A model generated the notes under the pieces. The model was given only the letters and a program-made list of their open reading frames with translations, ran no database searches and was not told the DNA's origin. A stretch of DNA of 16,925 nucleotides. It comes from DATEPR01 sp036503065 (GTDB taxonomy: Bacteria; Actinomycetota; Actinomycetes; Mycobacteriales; Pseudonocardiaceae). How positions within the stretch are numbered: the stretch's first letter is position 1; the number at the start of each line of letters is the position of its first letter. Positions 6,066 to 13,949 of this stretch are shown here, piece by piece. The stretch is from the NCBI GenBank assembly GCA_036503065.1, contig DASXXM010000343.1, forward strand, positions 1-16,925. Reading direction: 5' to 3'. A program made the position numbers and the translations under genes.

Positions 6066-9000
6066 ATGCGGCGAAGCAGGAAACTCGCGTTAGCCATCGC
6101 GGCTACCGCGACCGCGACACTAGCCATCACCCAGGCGTCGGCAGCCGTCGCCGAACCGGTCAGCGCAATTTCCCCATCATCCCCATCAGGCATCGCCGCC
6201 CAACAACCGTTGACCGCGCAGGAAGCAGCCGCGCTGTCCCAGGACGCGAACACGCCGGTCATCGTGCTCATGCGCGACCAGCCGGCCGCCGCCGCCAGGA
6301 ACACCCCGGCGGCGACCACCCGCGCGCACAACATCACCAGCGCACAGACGCCGCTGGTGTCCGAGCTGTCCCAGGTCCGCGCCCAGCACGTGCGGACCTA
6401 CACGCTCGCCAACGCGGTCGCGGCCACCGTGTCCAAGGGCGAGGCGGCCCGGCTGGCCGCCAACCCGAACGTTGCCGCGGTCCTGCCGGACACCCTGGTC
6501 AGGGGCGCACCGCCGGCCGCGAGCCAACAGCAGGCCGCGCGGTCCGCCCAGGCCGCGGCAAGCCCGTCGGACGTGCCGGGCGCCTGCCCGGCGCCGGGGG
6601 CCAAGCCGATGCTGGAGCCGGAGGCGCTGCCGGTCACGCACACCGCGTCCGACGATCCGACCGCGAAGACCGCGCGCGGTCTCGGCTACACCGGTGCCGG
6701 CGTGAAGGTCGCCTACATCGCCGAGGGCATCGACACCAACAACCCGGACTTCATCCGGGCCGACGGCAGCCACGTCTTCGCCGACTTCCAGGACTTCACC
6801 GGTGACGGGCCCGACGCGGCCACCAGCGCGGGCGAGGCGTTCCTGGACGCCAGCGCCATCGCGGCGCAGGGCCGGCAGGTCTACGACGTGTCCCACTTCG
6901 GCGCCCACCCCACGTCCGGCCCGTGTGACGTGCGGATCGAGGGCGTGGCACCGGGTGCCTCGCTGTACGGCTTCAAGGTCTTCGGCAACACCAACTTCTC
7001 CACCACGTCGGCGATCCTGGAGTCGATCCAGTGGGCGGTGACCGTCGACCACGTGGACGTGATCAACGAGTCGTTCGGCTTCGACCCGTTCCCGGACAGC
7101 CCGACGCAGGACGCCGTGCGGCTGTTCGACGACATGGCCGTCGCCGCGGGCGTGACGGTGACGGTGTCCAGCGGCGACGCAGGCCCGACCAACACGCAGG
7201 GCTCGCCCTCCAGCGACCCGAACGTGATCGCGACGGGCGCGTCGACGACGTTCCGCTGGCTCGCGCAGACCGACTACGCGGCCGCGCAGACGTTCGCGCC
7301 GAACGGGTGGCTCAACGACAACATCAGCACCCTGTCCTCCAGCGGCGTCAACCAGGCAGGCCGCACGATCGACCTGCTGGCCCCCGGCGACAGCAGTTTC
7401 GCGCTGTGCACCGCGAATCCCAACCTCTTCCAGGGCTGCGTCGACTTCAACGGCAAACCGTCCAATGTGGAACGCAGTGGCGGCACGAGCGAGTCCGCGC
7501 CGCTGACCGCGGGTGCCGCGGCGCTGGTGATCCAGTCCTACCGGCAGGCGCACCACGGCGCGAGCCCGAGCCCGGCGCTGGTCAAGCAGATCCTGGTCAG
7601 CACGTCCGACGATCTGTCGGTACCCGGCACGGAGCAGGGCGCGGGCCGGCTGAACACCTACAAGGCGGTGCAGGCGGCCGCATCCGTGCACGACGGCAAC
7701 GGTTCGCCGTCGGCAACCGGCTCGACCCTGCTGGTCAACCAGACCCAACTCGACGCGTCCGGCGCGCCGGGCAGCCAGCAGCACTGGCAGCTCAAGGTCA
7801 CCAACACCGGTGCCACCGCACAGGACGTGCGACTGTCCGGCCGTGGTTTCGGTACCCCGCAGCACACCGTCAACAGCAGCGTGACGCTGTCGGACACGGC
7901 AAGCCCGCACTTCGCGGACTGGTCCGGCGTGGCCAACAACTTCGGGCAGCTCACCTTCGACGTGGCGCCCGACACGCCGCGACTACAGGCATCGATCGCC
8001 TACCCCGCTGATCCGAACGGCTCGCTGAACGCGCGCGTCCGGCTGATCCTCATCGACCCGCTCGGCCGGATGGCGGCGCACTCGCTGCCGCAGGGCGTCG
8101 GCAACGCCGGTTTCGTGGACGTCCGATTCCCGGCCGCCGGTCACTGGACGGCGGTGATCTACAGCCGTAGCAGCGCGGTCGGCGGCACCGTCGGCAACGT
8201 GAAGTTCAGCGAGAGCACCGAGAGCACGACCGGCTTCGGTTCGGTCAGTCCGTCCGTGCTGCACCTGGCCCCCGGCCGGACCGGCACGGCGACGGTCACC
8301 GCGACCACCCCGGCGCAGCCCGGCGACACCAGCGGCTCCGTGGTGCTGAACGCCGGCAACGGCAACCGGACGTCGGTGCCGGTCGCGGTGCGTGCGCTCA
8401 TCGGCGTCGCACACGGCGGCGGTTCCTTCACCGGCACCCTGACCGGCGGCAACGGCCGCCAGCCCAACCTCGGCCAGGAGCAGTTCTACCAGTTCGACGT
8501 GCCGGCCGGGCAGCGGAACATCGCGGCCAGCATCGACCTGACGAACAACGCGGGCGACAACGTGTCCGCCTTCCTGATCAGCCCGCAACACCAGGGCGCC
8601 GCGTCCGGCATCAACCGGCTGAACACCGGCTACGATCTGTCCACACGGGACGGTAACCAGCAGTCGGTGACCCAGACCGACCTGTACGTGCGCGATCCGC
8701 AGGCCGGGCGGTGGACCCTGGCGGTCAACTTCGCCGACCCCGTTGTCGGTGACGAAATCGCCCAGGCGTTCACCGGCAAGGTCGCGTTCAACACGGTCGA
8801 CGCGCATGCGGCGGGTCTGCCCGACAGCGCCGGCACGACGCTGCCGGCCGGCAGGGCGGTGACCGTCCCGGTCACCGTGCACAACACCGGCACCGCGGCG
8901 GCGAACTTCTTCGTCGACGCACGGTTGAACACGGTGACCGGGATGCGGCTGGCCGCGGCCGAACCGGCCACCCTGCCGCTGCCGATGCCCGGCAACGCCA

Positions 9001-9557
9001 CGTCGCCCGCCTGGCTGGTGCCGTCGGAGACCAGCGCCGTCGCCTTGATCGCGACGGCGACCCAGCCGATGATGTTCGACTACGGACCGGAGGCGGGCGA
9101 CCCCGACCTGCCCTCCATCGTCAACGGCACCACCGCGATCGGCGCGGTGCACGGTGACCCGCTGGCCTCGGGCCTGTGGGCGACGGCGCCTGCGGAGTTG
9201 GGCCCGACCCCCGTCGGCGGCGGCGCGCCCGGTACGGCCACGTTCGACCTGGTGGTGCTGGCCAAGGGCTTCGACCCGGCCGTCAGCTCGCCGGCAACCG
9301 ACCTGTGGCAGGGCTCGGTGTCCGCGCTGGGCGCGTTCACCCTGGTCACGGTGCAGCCCGGCCAGACGGCCACCATCCCGGTGACCATCACGCCGAGCGG
9401 GCCCAAGGGCAGCGTCGTGCGGGGCACGCTGTACGTCGACCAGCTCGTGGTCGGCAGCACCGCCGTGGTGAACGACATCAACTACAACGACCCGGCGCCG
9501 ACCGAGCCCAACGCCAACGAACTGGTCGGCATCCCCTACCAGTACACGATCGGCTGA
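6066..9557 (+). CDS. Secreted subtilase-like (S8 family) protease with atypical catalytic residues
   Basis: A 1163-residue exported protein. The ATG at 6066 follows a strong SD (GGAGGG, 6057-6062 area) and opens a signal peptide: basic MRRSRK, an alanine-rich core, and likely cleavage after ASA (26) or AVA (29). Residues about 60-145 resemble an I9 propeptide ('TPVIVLMRD' to 'VAAVLPDTLV'). The protease domain spans about 205-530. The Ser motif is intact (GTSESAP, Ser475). The usual Asp motif I-D-T-G reads I-A-E-G (Ala219, Glu220, then Asp223), the HGTHVAG block is replaced by 'SHFGAHPTSG' (His277, His281), and the oxyanion Asn position is Asp371 in 'SSGDAG'. The C-terminal 600 residues are beta-rich, with repeat-like segments near 555-640 and a PPC-like segment near 781-910. 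It may digest external protein or be a divergent enzyme class; activity is not assured. Confidence 0.85.
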   Translation: MRRSRKLALAIAATATATLAITQASAAVAEPVSAISPSSPSGIAAQQPLTAQEAAALSQDANTPVIVLMRDQPAAAARNTPAATTRAHNITSAQTPLVSELSQVRAQHVRTYTLANAVAATVSKGEAARLAANPNVAAVLPDTLVRGAPPAASQQQAARSAQAAASPSDVPGACPAPGAKPMLEPEALPVTHTASDDPTAKTARGLGYTGAGVKVAYIAEGIDTNNPDFIRADGSHVFADFQDFTGDGPDAATSAGEAFLDASAIAAQGRQVYDVSHFGAHPTSGPCDVRIEGVAPGASLYGFKVFGNTNFSTTSAILESIQWAVTVDHVDVINESFGFDPFPDSPTQDAVRLFDDMAVAAGVTVTVSSGDAGPTNTQGSPSSDPNVIATGASTTFRWLAQTDYAAAQTFAPNGWLNDNISTLSSSGVNQAGRTIDLLAPGDSSFALCTANPNLFQGCVDFNGKPSNVERSGGTSESAPLTAGAAALVIQSYRQAHHGASPSPALVKQILVSTSDDLSVPGTEQGAGRLNTYKAVQAAASVHDGNGSPSATGSTLLVNQTQLDASGAPGSQQHWQLKVTNTGATAQDVRLSGRGFGTPQHTVNSSVTLSDTASPHFADWSGVANNFGQLTFDVAPDTPRLQASIAYPADPNGSLNARVRLILIDPLGRMAAHSLPQGVGNAGFVDVRFPAAGHWTAVIYSRSSAVGGTVGNVKFSESTESTTGFGSVSPSVLHLAPGRTGTATVTATTPAQPGDTSGSVVLNAGNGNRTSVPVAVRALIGVAHGGGSFTGTLTGGNGRQPNLGQEQFYQFDVPAGQRNIAASIDLTNNAGDNVSAFLISPQHQGAASGINRLNTGYDLSTRDGNQQSVTQTDLYVRDPQAGRWTLAVNFADPVVGDEIAQAFTGKVAFNTVDAHAAGLPDSAGTTLPAGRAVTVPVTVHNTGTAAANFFVDARLNTVTGMRLAAAEPATLPLPMPGNATSPAWLVPSETSAVALIATATQPMMFDYGPEAGDPDLPSIVNGTTAIGAVHGDPLASGLWATAPAELGPTPVGGGAPGTATFDLVVLAKGFDPAVSSPATDLWQGSVSALGAFTLVTVQPGQTATIPVTITPSGPKGSVVRGTLYVDQLVVGSTAVVNDINYNDPAPTEPNANELVGIPYQYTIG

Positions 9558-9568
9558 GTCGTACGTCT

Positions 9569-9602
9569 CGTCGGCCCGCCGGGTACGCTCGGCTGGCCGA
9601 CG
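9569..9602 (+). terminator. Inverted repeat after the subtilase gene
   Basis: CGTCGGCC (9569-9576) and GGCCGACG (9595-9602) are a perfect 8-bp inverted repeat around an 18-base loop, 11 bases after the stop codon. A short T-containing stretch (CATGTTTG) follows. This is a reasonable terminator separating the subtilase from the deacetylase. Confidence 0.5.
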
Positions 9603-9624
9603 CATGTTTGACGCCCGTTCGAAA

Positions 9625-9676
9625 CTAAGAGATCCTTAGGCAGCTCACAGGGAACTTCCAGTCTGTTTGGTACCTT
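9625..9676 (+). promoter_or_regulatory. Candidate promoter and small palindrome of the deacetylase gene
   Basis: TACCTT at 9671-9676 fits an actinobacterial -10 (T-A-N-N-N-T). It lies only 6 bases before the GTG at 9683, which would make the transcript leaderless. GGAACTT at 9651-9657 resembles an ECF-sigma -35, but its 14-15 bp distance to TACCTT is short and no CGTT-type -10 is present. A 5-bp inverted repeat CTAAG/CTTAG lies at 9625-9629/9635-9639, upstream of the promoter, and could be an operator. Confidence 0.35.
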
Positions 9677-9682
9677 TTGTCG

Positions 9683-10519
9683 GTGTCCTGCCCAGCTCAC
9701 CACCACGACCGCCGCACGTTCATCGGCCTGCTCGGCGTCGGATTAGCCGCCACGATCGCGGGTTGTTCGACGTCGGCCCCCGTGGCCCCACCCCAGAACG
9801 TCGCTGCCGCGCCGGTACCCACCCCCGCCGACGGCCCCACTCCCCTGCCCGTCGAGCCGCTGCCGCCGATCCCGCCGCCACACCCCGGCACGTCCACCAC
9901 GATCAGCCACGGCATCCCGGCGTCGCGAAAGATCTGCCTCACCGTCGACGACGGCTTCTGCACGGACTGCGTGACCGGCTACGTCGATTTCGTGCAACGC
10001 AGCGGAATCCACCTGACGTTCAGCCCGAACGGCACGTACTCCCATTCCTGGGCACCGCACGCCGATGTCCTCAGGCCACTGCTGGAACGGCGCCAGATCC
10101 AGATCATCAACCACACGTACAGCCACAACGACCTGCGAAGATTGAAGGATCAACAGGTCAACGCCGAACTGGAACGCAACGACGAATGGGTGACCAAAAC
10201 ATTCGGCATCACCACCAGGCCCTACTACCGCCCGCCGTACGGCTTCCACAACAAGCACGTGGACGGCCTGGCCGCGAATCTCGGCTACACGAAGGCGGTT
10301 CTGTGGGACGGCTCGTACAGCGACTCGGAGGTGATCACACCCGCATTCCTGATGAGCCAGGCGCAGAAGTACCTGAAACCGGGCGTGATCATGCTCGGCC
10401 ACGCCAACCACCCAGCGGTGATCGGCCTGCTCGACCAGATCCTGACCCTGATCAACCAACGAAACCTGACCCCGGTCACCCTGGACGAGATGTTCGGCAC
10501 CAGTCGCGCCACCGGCTGA
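9683..10519 (+). CDS. Polysaccharide deacetylase (NodB-type), predicted Tat-exported lipoprotein
   Basis: A 278-residue exported carbohydrate esterase-4 family enzyme, likely removing N- or O-acetyl groups from peptidoglycan or another polymer outside the membrane. The N-terminus has a Tat motif (DRRTFIG, 9-15) and a lipobox (IAGC, Cys28), followed by a proline-rich linker to about residue 75. Catalytic motifs are visible: TVDDG (Asp89, Asp90), N-H-T-Y-S-H (His144, His148; metal ligands), RPPYG (183-187), and 'MLGH' near the C-terminus as the catalytic His. I prefer the GTG at 9683; a TTG at 9677 is in frame, but neither has an SD, and a -10-like TACCTT 6 bases upstream suggests leaderless expression. 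The gene converges on the oxidoreductase with a 24-bp gap. The family is firm; the exact substrate is not known. Confidence 0.9.
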   Translation: MSCPAHHHDRRTFIGLLGVGLAATIAGCSTSAPVAPPQNVAAAPVPTPADGPTPLPVEPLPPIPPPHPGTSTTISHGIPASRKICLTVDDGFCTDCVTGYVDFVQRSGIHLTFSPNGTYSHSWAPHADVLRPLLERRQIQIINHTYSHNDLRRLKDQQVNAELERNDEWVTKTFGITTRPYYRPPYGFHNKHVDGLAANLGYTKAVLWDGSYSDSEVITPAFLMSQAQKYLKPGVIMLGHANHPAVIGLLDQILTLINQRNLTPVTLDEMFGTSRATG

Positions 10520-10543
10520 GCCCGAGCTCGTGGCCGACGGCGA

Positions 10544-11908
10544 TCACGACAGGTCGTGAACCGCCGTTTCGATCGCGCGGTGGAACGTCGGGAAGGCATA
10601 GATCATCTGCGCCAGCCGTTCCGTGGGCACCTCGGCATGGACCGCGACCACCAGCGCGGACAGGACCTCGCCGCCGGTCGGCCCCGCCGATGTCGCGCCG
10701 ACGAGGACGCCCCGGTCGGCGTCCTCGACCAGTTTGATCAGGCCGGTGTTGCCGACCTTGTGGATGAAACCCCTTGACGAGTCGGCGATGTCGGCCGTGC
10801 CGACGCGAACGTTCATGCCGCGATCGCGGGCCTGTGCCTCGGTGATGCCGACCGAGCCCACCTCCGGATCGGTGAACGTCACCCTGGGTACGGCGTGGTA
10901 CTCGGCACCGTGGCCGGGCTCGCCGAGAATGTCGCGAAGCGCGATCGCCGCCTGGTACATGGACATGTGGGTGAACGCGCCCTTGCCGGTGATGTCGCCC
11001 AACGCCCACACGCCGTCGGCCACCCTGAGGTGCTCGTCCGGATCGAGGGTGTGCGCCGTCGGGTCGAGACCGATCGTGTCGAGGCCGAGTTGGTCGAGGG
11101 TGCTGCGTCGGCCCGCGGCCACCAGCAGGTGCTGGGCCTCGACCTGGCCGCCGCCGAACGCCACCGTGAAGCCGTCGCCGTAACGAACCTCGGTCACCCT
11201 GGCGCCGTTGTGCACCTCGATGCCGTCCTCGGCGAATGCCGCCTCGATCAGGGCGCTGGACTCCGGTTCCTCGTAGTGCAACAGCCTCGGCGCGCTGCCC
11301 ACCACACTCACCCGGGTGCCGAAGCGGGCGAACGCCTGCGCCAGTTCGCAGCCGATCGCGCCGCCACCGAGCACGATCAGCGACTCGGGTGCCTTCTCCA
11401 CCGTGAGTATGTCCCGGTTGGTCCAATAAGGACTGTCCGCGAGACCGGGAATCGGCGGCACGGCGGGATCCGTGCCGGTATTGAGCACGATGGCCCGGCG
11501 CACGGTCAGCTCGACCGTTCTGTCGGACGTGGTCACGGTGACCGAACCCGGCCCGGTGAGCCTGCCGTGGCCACGGATGAACCGGCCGCCCCTGCCCTCG
11601 AACCGGTCGACGCCGACCTTGTCGTCCCAGTTGTCGGTGGCCTCCTGGCGGATCCGCCTGGCGACCGGCGCGAAGTCCGGCTGGACGGCGGCGTGACCGG
11701 CCAGGACCGACACCCGGCGCCCCTCGGCCAGCGCGTTGGCACCCCGGATGATCATCTTGCTCGGGATGCAGCCGTAGTACGGGCACTCACCGCCCAGCAG
11801 CCGCTGGTCCACGCCCACGACGGCCAGCCCGGCCTCGGCCAACCGGTTCGCGATCTCATCGCCGCCGGGGCCCATGCCGATCACCACGACGTCGACCGTC
11901 TCCGCCAC
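10544..11908 (-). CDS. FAD-dependent pyridine nucleotide-disulfide oxidoreductase family protein
   Basis: A 454-residue soluble flavoenzyme resembling dihydrolipoamide dehydrogenase and mercuric reductase. It has an N-terminal FAD motif (GMGPGG, 11-16), a redox disulfide motif (GGECPYYGCIPSK, Cys42 and Cys47), a second nucleotide-binding motif (GGGAIGCELA), a second FAD contact (WALGDITG) and a C-terminal dimerisation domain. The usual active-site His of the 'HAHPT' motif is replaced: here the segment is YAFPTFHRAIE, with Phe439 in that place, although His443 is close. Actinobacterial relatives with this pattern are annotated only generally; electron acceptor and substrate are unknown. The GTG start at 11908 has a clear SD (GAGGTGG). 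It lies 45 bp downstream of the monooxygenase on the same strand and is probably co-transcribed with it. Confidence 0.88.
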   Translation of the reverse strand: MAETVDVVVIGMGPGGDEIANRLAEAGLAVVGVDQRLLGGECPYYGCIPSKMIIRGANALAEGRRVSVLAGHAAVQPDFAPVARRIRQEATDNWDDKVGVDRFEGRGGRFIRGHGRLTGPGSVTVTTSDRTVELTVRRAIVLNTGTDPAVPPIPGLADSPYWTNRDILTVEKAPESLIVLGGGAIGCELAQAFARFGTRVSVVGSAPRLLHYEEPESSALIEAAFAEDGIEVHNGARVTEVRYGDGFTVAFGGGQVEAQHLLVAAGRRSTLDQLGLDTIGLDPTAHTLDPDEHLRVADGVWALGDITGKGAFTHMSMYQAAIALRDILGEPGHGAEYHAVPRVTFTDPEVGSVGITEAQARDRGMNVRVGTADIADSSRGFIHKVGNTGLIKLVEDADRGVLVGATSAGPTGGEVLSALVVAVHAEVPTERLAQMIYAFPTFHRAIETAVHDLS

Positions 11909-11953
11909 GCGCCCACCTCATCGTTGTTTCCGGCTGCTGTTCAGCTCCGGCTG

Positions 11954-13405
11954 CTACTCGGCGACGTTAGCCCGTGCGGCCGATGATCGCAGGAAGTCCA
12001 CGGCGCTCGGTCGGCGGGTGCGGTCCCGGTATCGCAACACGCGCCGCGGCCAGTTGTTCGTGACCCGACCGGATTCCGTCTTGTACCAGCTCGTACAGCC
12101 GGCTTCCCAGACCGTGTCGCGCAGTGCGGCGGCCAGTTCGACCTGGTACCGGGCGAACACGGCCGGGTCGACCTCCAGGGTGCCACCGCGTCGGACGCAG
12201 TCCAGCACGTAACGGACCTGGGCCTCGATCATCACGACCACGGAGTTGTTGCCCAGGTTGGTGTTCGGACCGTAGAGCAGGAACAGGTTCGGGAACTCCG
12301 GCACGGTCATGCCGAGGTAGGCCGACGCGCCGTCGGCCCAGGCGTCCGCCCGCAGTCGGCGGCCGGTCCGGCCGACGATCTCCATCGGCGCCAGGAACTC
12401 GGTCGCGGCGAAGCCGGTGCCGTACACGATCGTGTCAACCGCGAACCGCCGGCCGTCCCCGGTGGTGAGCCCGTCCGGCGTGACGGCCGTGATCGGCGCC
12501 GTGATCACCTCGACGTTGTCCCCGGCCAGCGCGGGGAGATAGTCGTCGGAGATGAGGATTCGCTTGCAGCCGGCCGGGAAGTCCGGTGTCAGCGTGGCCC
12601 GCAGGGCCGGATCGGTGACCTGCGTGCGCAGTTGGCGCCGGCAGAGCCAGTTAACAACGCGGCCCAGCGGTGCGCCGCGCACCGCCGCGTAGAGCACGAA
12701 GTCCCCGAAGCAGAACCACAGCCCACGCAACGCCAACCGGCCGACCACACTGCGGAACAACAGCCGGTGACCGCGCCCGAACCGATAGTCCCACTTCGGC
12801 AACACCCAGTTGGCGGACCGCTGAAAGACGTACAGCTTGGCCGCGTCGGCCGCCAGCCGCGGAATGAACTGGGCGGCGCTGGGCCCGGTACCGATCACCG
12901 CGACCGTCCGACCGGCCGGATCGTGGTCGTGCCGCCACTGCGCCGAGTGGAACGCGATGCCGCCGAAGGTGTCCATACCAGGCAGCTCCGGCCACTTCGG
13001 CCGGTTCAACTGGCCGACGGCCGGCACCAGCACCCGAGCGGTGAACTCGGTGCCGTCAGCCGACGAGAGGCGCCAGCGGCCGTCGTCGTAGCGGGCGCCG
13101 GTGATCTCGGTGCCCAGCCGGATGTTGGCGCGCAGGCCGTAGCGGTCGGCGCAGCCGCGCAGGTAGGCGAGTATCTCGTCCTGCAGCGGAAACGCCCTGC
13201 TCCACCGCGCATTGGCGGCGAAGGAGTAGGAGTAGAGCGCGGAGGGCACGTCGCAGCCGGCACCCGGATAGGTGTTGTCCCGCCAGACGCCCCCGATGTC
13301 GTCGGCCTTCTCGTAGACGGTGAACGGGATACCGGCCTCGGTGAGCCGGATCGCCATGCACAGCCCGGCGAAACCGGCCCCGATGATCGCGACCTGATCG
13401 GGCAT
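11954..13405 (-). CDS. Flavin-containing monooxygenase, Baeyer-Villiger type
   Basis: A 483-residue FAD- and NAD(P)H-dependent monooxygenase. Visible motifs are the FAD Rossmann motif GAGFAG (9-14), 'GGVWRDNTYPGAGCDVPS' near residues 38-55, the BVMO fingerprint F-x-G-x3-H-x3-W (Phe147, Gly149, His153, Trp157) followed by R instead of P/D, and a second nucleotide motif GTGPSA (172-177). It should insert oxygen into a ketone or oxidise a heteroatom; the substrate is not deducible. The ATG at 13405 puts the FAD motif at the expected distance. There is no SD; the -10-like TACTGT (complement of 13412-13417) lies 6 bases upstream, suggesting a leaderless transcript. It shares a 39-bp divergent promoter with the SRPBCC gene and probably forms an operon with the oxidoreductase downstream. 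Confidence 0.92.
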   Translation of the reverse strand: MPDQVAIIGAGFAGLCMAIRLTEAGIPFTVYEKADDIGGVWRDNTYPGAGCDVPSALYSYSFAANARWSRAFPLQDEILAYLRGCADRYGLRANIRLGTEITGARYDDGRWRLSSADGTEFTARVLVPAVGQLNRPKWPELPGMDTFGGIAFHSAQWRHDHDPAGRTVAVIGTGPSAAQFIPRLAADAAKLYVFQRSANWVLPKWDYRFGRGHRLLFRSVVGRLALRGLWFCFGDFVLYAAVRGAPLGRVVNWLCRRQLRTQVTDPALRATLTPDFPAGCKRILISDDYLPALAGDNVEVITAPITAVTPDGLTTGDGRRFAVDTIVYGTGFAATEFLAPMEIVGRTGRRLRADAWADGASAYLGMTVPEFPNLFLLYGPNTNLGNNSVVVMIEAQVRYVLDCVRRGGTLEVDPAVFARYQVELAAALRDTVWEAGCTSWYKTESGRVTNNWPRRVLRYRDRTRRPSAVDFLRSSAARANVAE

Positions 13406-13444
13406 CGGTCAACAGTAGTTATTACCGGCTGGTAATGTCCGGCC
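13406..13444. promoter_or_regulatory. Compact divergent promoter with palindromic operator between monooxygenase and SRPBCC genes
   Basis: The 39-bp gap holds ATTACCGGCTGGTAAT (13421-13436), symmetric at 14 of 16 positions and typical of TetR-family operators. On the plus strand TAATGT (13433-13438) sits 6 bases before ATG 13445. On the minus strand TACTGT (complement of 13412-13417) sits 6 bases before ATG 13405. Both would give leaderless transcripts. The palindrome overlaps the plus-strand -10 and occupies the spacer of the minus-strand promoter, so one bound repressor could silence both genes. No regulator gene is adjacent. Confidence 0.6.
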
Positions 13445-13864
13445 ATGGCGCAAGGACAATCGGTACGTCAGCTGAACAAGCCGGCGAACACGGTGTGGCA
13501 GGTGCTCGCGGACCACCGGGGCATGGCCGAGTGGGGACCCGGCATGTCGGTCGAGATGGAACGCGACGGCGCGCCCGTCGCCGCGGGCGTCGGCGCGATT
13601 CGGGTGATCAGCGCACCCCTGGTGCGGATCAGGGAGGAGATCACCACCTTCGAACCTGGTCGGCGGCTGGCCTACCGGGCGCTGTCCGGCATACCGCTGC
13701 CCGGCTGGACGGGTGAGGTGGCACTGGCCGAGACCGCGGGCCGAACCACGATCCGCTGGTCGCTGAGCTCCAGCGCGAGGTTGCCCGGTACCGGCCTCAT
13801 CCTGGACCTGACCGCCCGGATTCTACTGTCCGCCCTGGTCAAAGCGGTCAACCGAGCCATCTGA
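13445..13864 (+). CDS. SRPBCC-fold (START-like, polyketide cyclase/dehydrase type) protein
   Basis: A 139-residue small cytoplasmic protein. The pattern fits the SRPBCC fold: an N-terminal strand and helix ('VRQLNKPANTVWQVLADHRGMAEW'), a central sheet ('VISAPLVRIREEITTFEPGRRLAYRAL'), a 'TIRWSL' strand, and a long C-terminal helix ('ILDLTARILLSALVKAVNR'). Such proteins bind hydrophobic ligands and may be enzymes or carriers. The divergent monooxygenase sharing its promoter suggests a related substrate; that is inference. The ATG at 13445 has no SD but a -10-like TAATGT 6 bases upstream, so the transcript is probably leaderless. A strong hairpin follows 42 bases after the stop. Confidence 0.85.
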   Translation: MAQGQSVRQLNKPANTVWQVLADHRGMAEWGPGMSVEMERDGAPVAAGVGAIRVISAPLVRIREEITTFEPGRRLAYRALSGIPLPGWTGEVALAETAGRTTIRWSLSSSARLPGTGLILDLTARILLSALVKAVNRAI

Positions 13865-13905
13865 ACCGCCGCTCACCGACCTCGCGGCCCCGTACCGAGT
13901 CCCGG

Positions 13906-13940
13906 GCGTGTCGACCACCCCCCTCGGGTGGTCGACACGC
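13906..13940. terminator. Strong bidirectional hairpin terminator
   Basis: GCGTGTCGACCACCC (13906-13920) and GGGTGGTCGACACGC (13926-13940) form a perfect 15-bp stem with the loop CCCTC. It lies between two convergent genes, 42 bases after the SRPBCC stop and 10 bases after the permease stop (13950). It lacks a T-run, as many actinobacterial terminators do, and can act in both directions. Confidence 0.8.
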
Positions 13941-13949
13941 AGCCGTGGG

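Noticed and set aside
6186..9605. Long antisense open frames across the subtilase gene
   Set aside because: These are low-complexity Arg/Gly/Val/Asp strings explained by third-position GC bias; the sense strand has a signal peptide and protease motifs.
10508..10534. Hairpin at the deacetylase stop (GCCAC/GTGGC with an inner GAGC/GCTC)
   Set aside because: The outer and inner stems compete and are short, and there is no T-tail; not convincing as a terminator.
11929..11955. Direct repeat TCCGGCTGCT at 11929-11938 and 11946-11955 at the monooxygenase/oxidoreductase junction
   Set aside because: The 10-bp repeat overlaps the monooxygenase stop codon, shows no symmetry, and is within what GC-rich sequence yields by chance; there is no sign of an attachment site or insertion.
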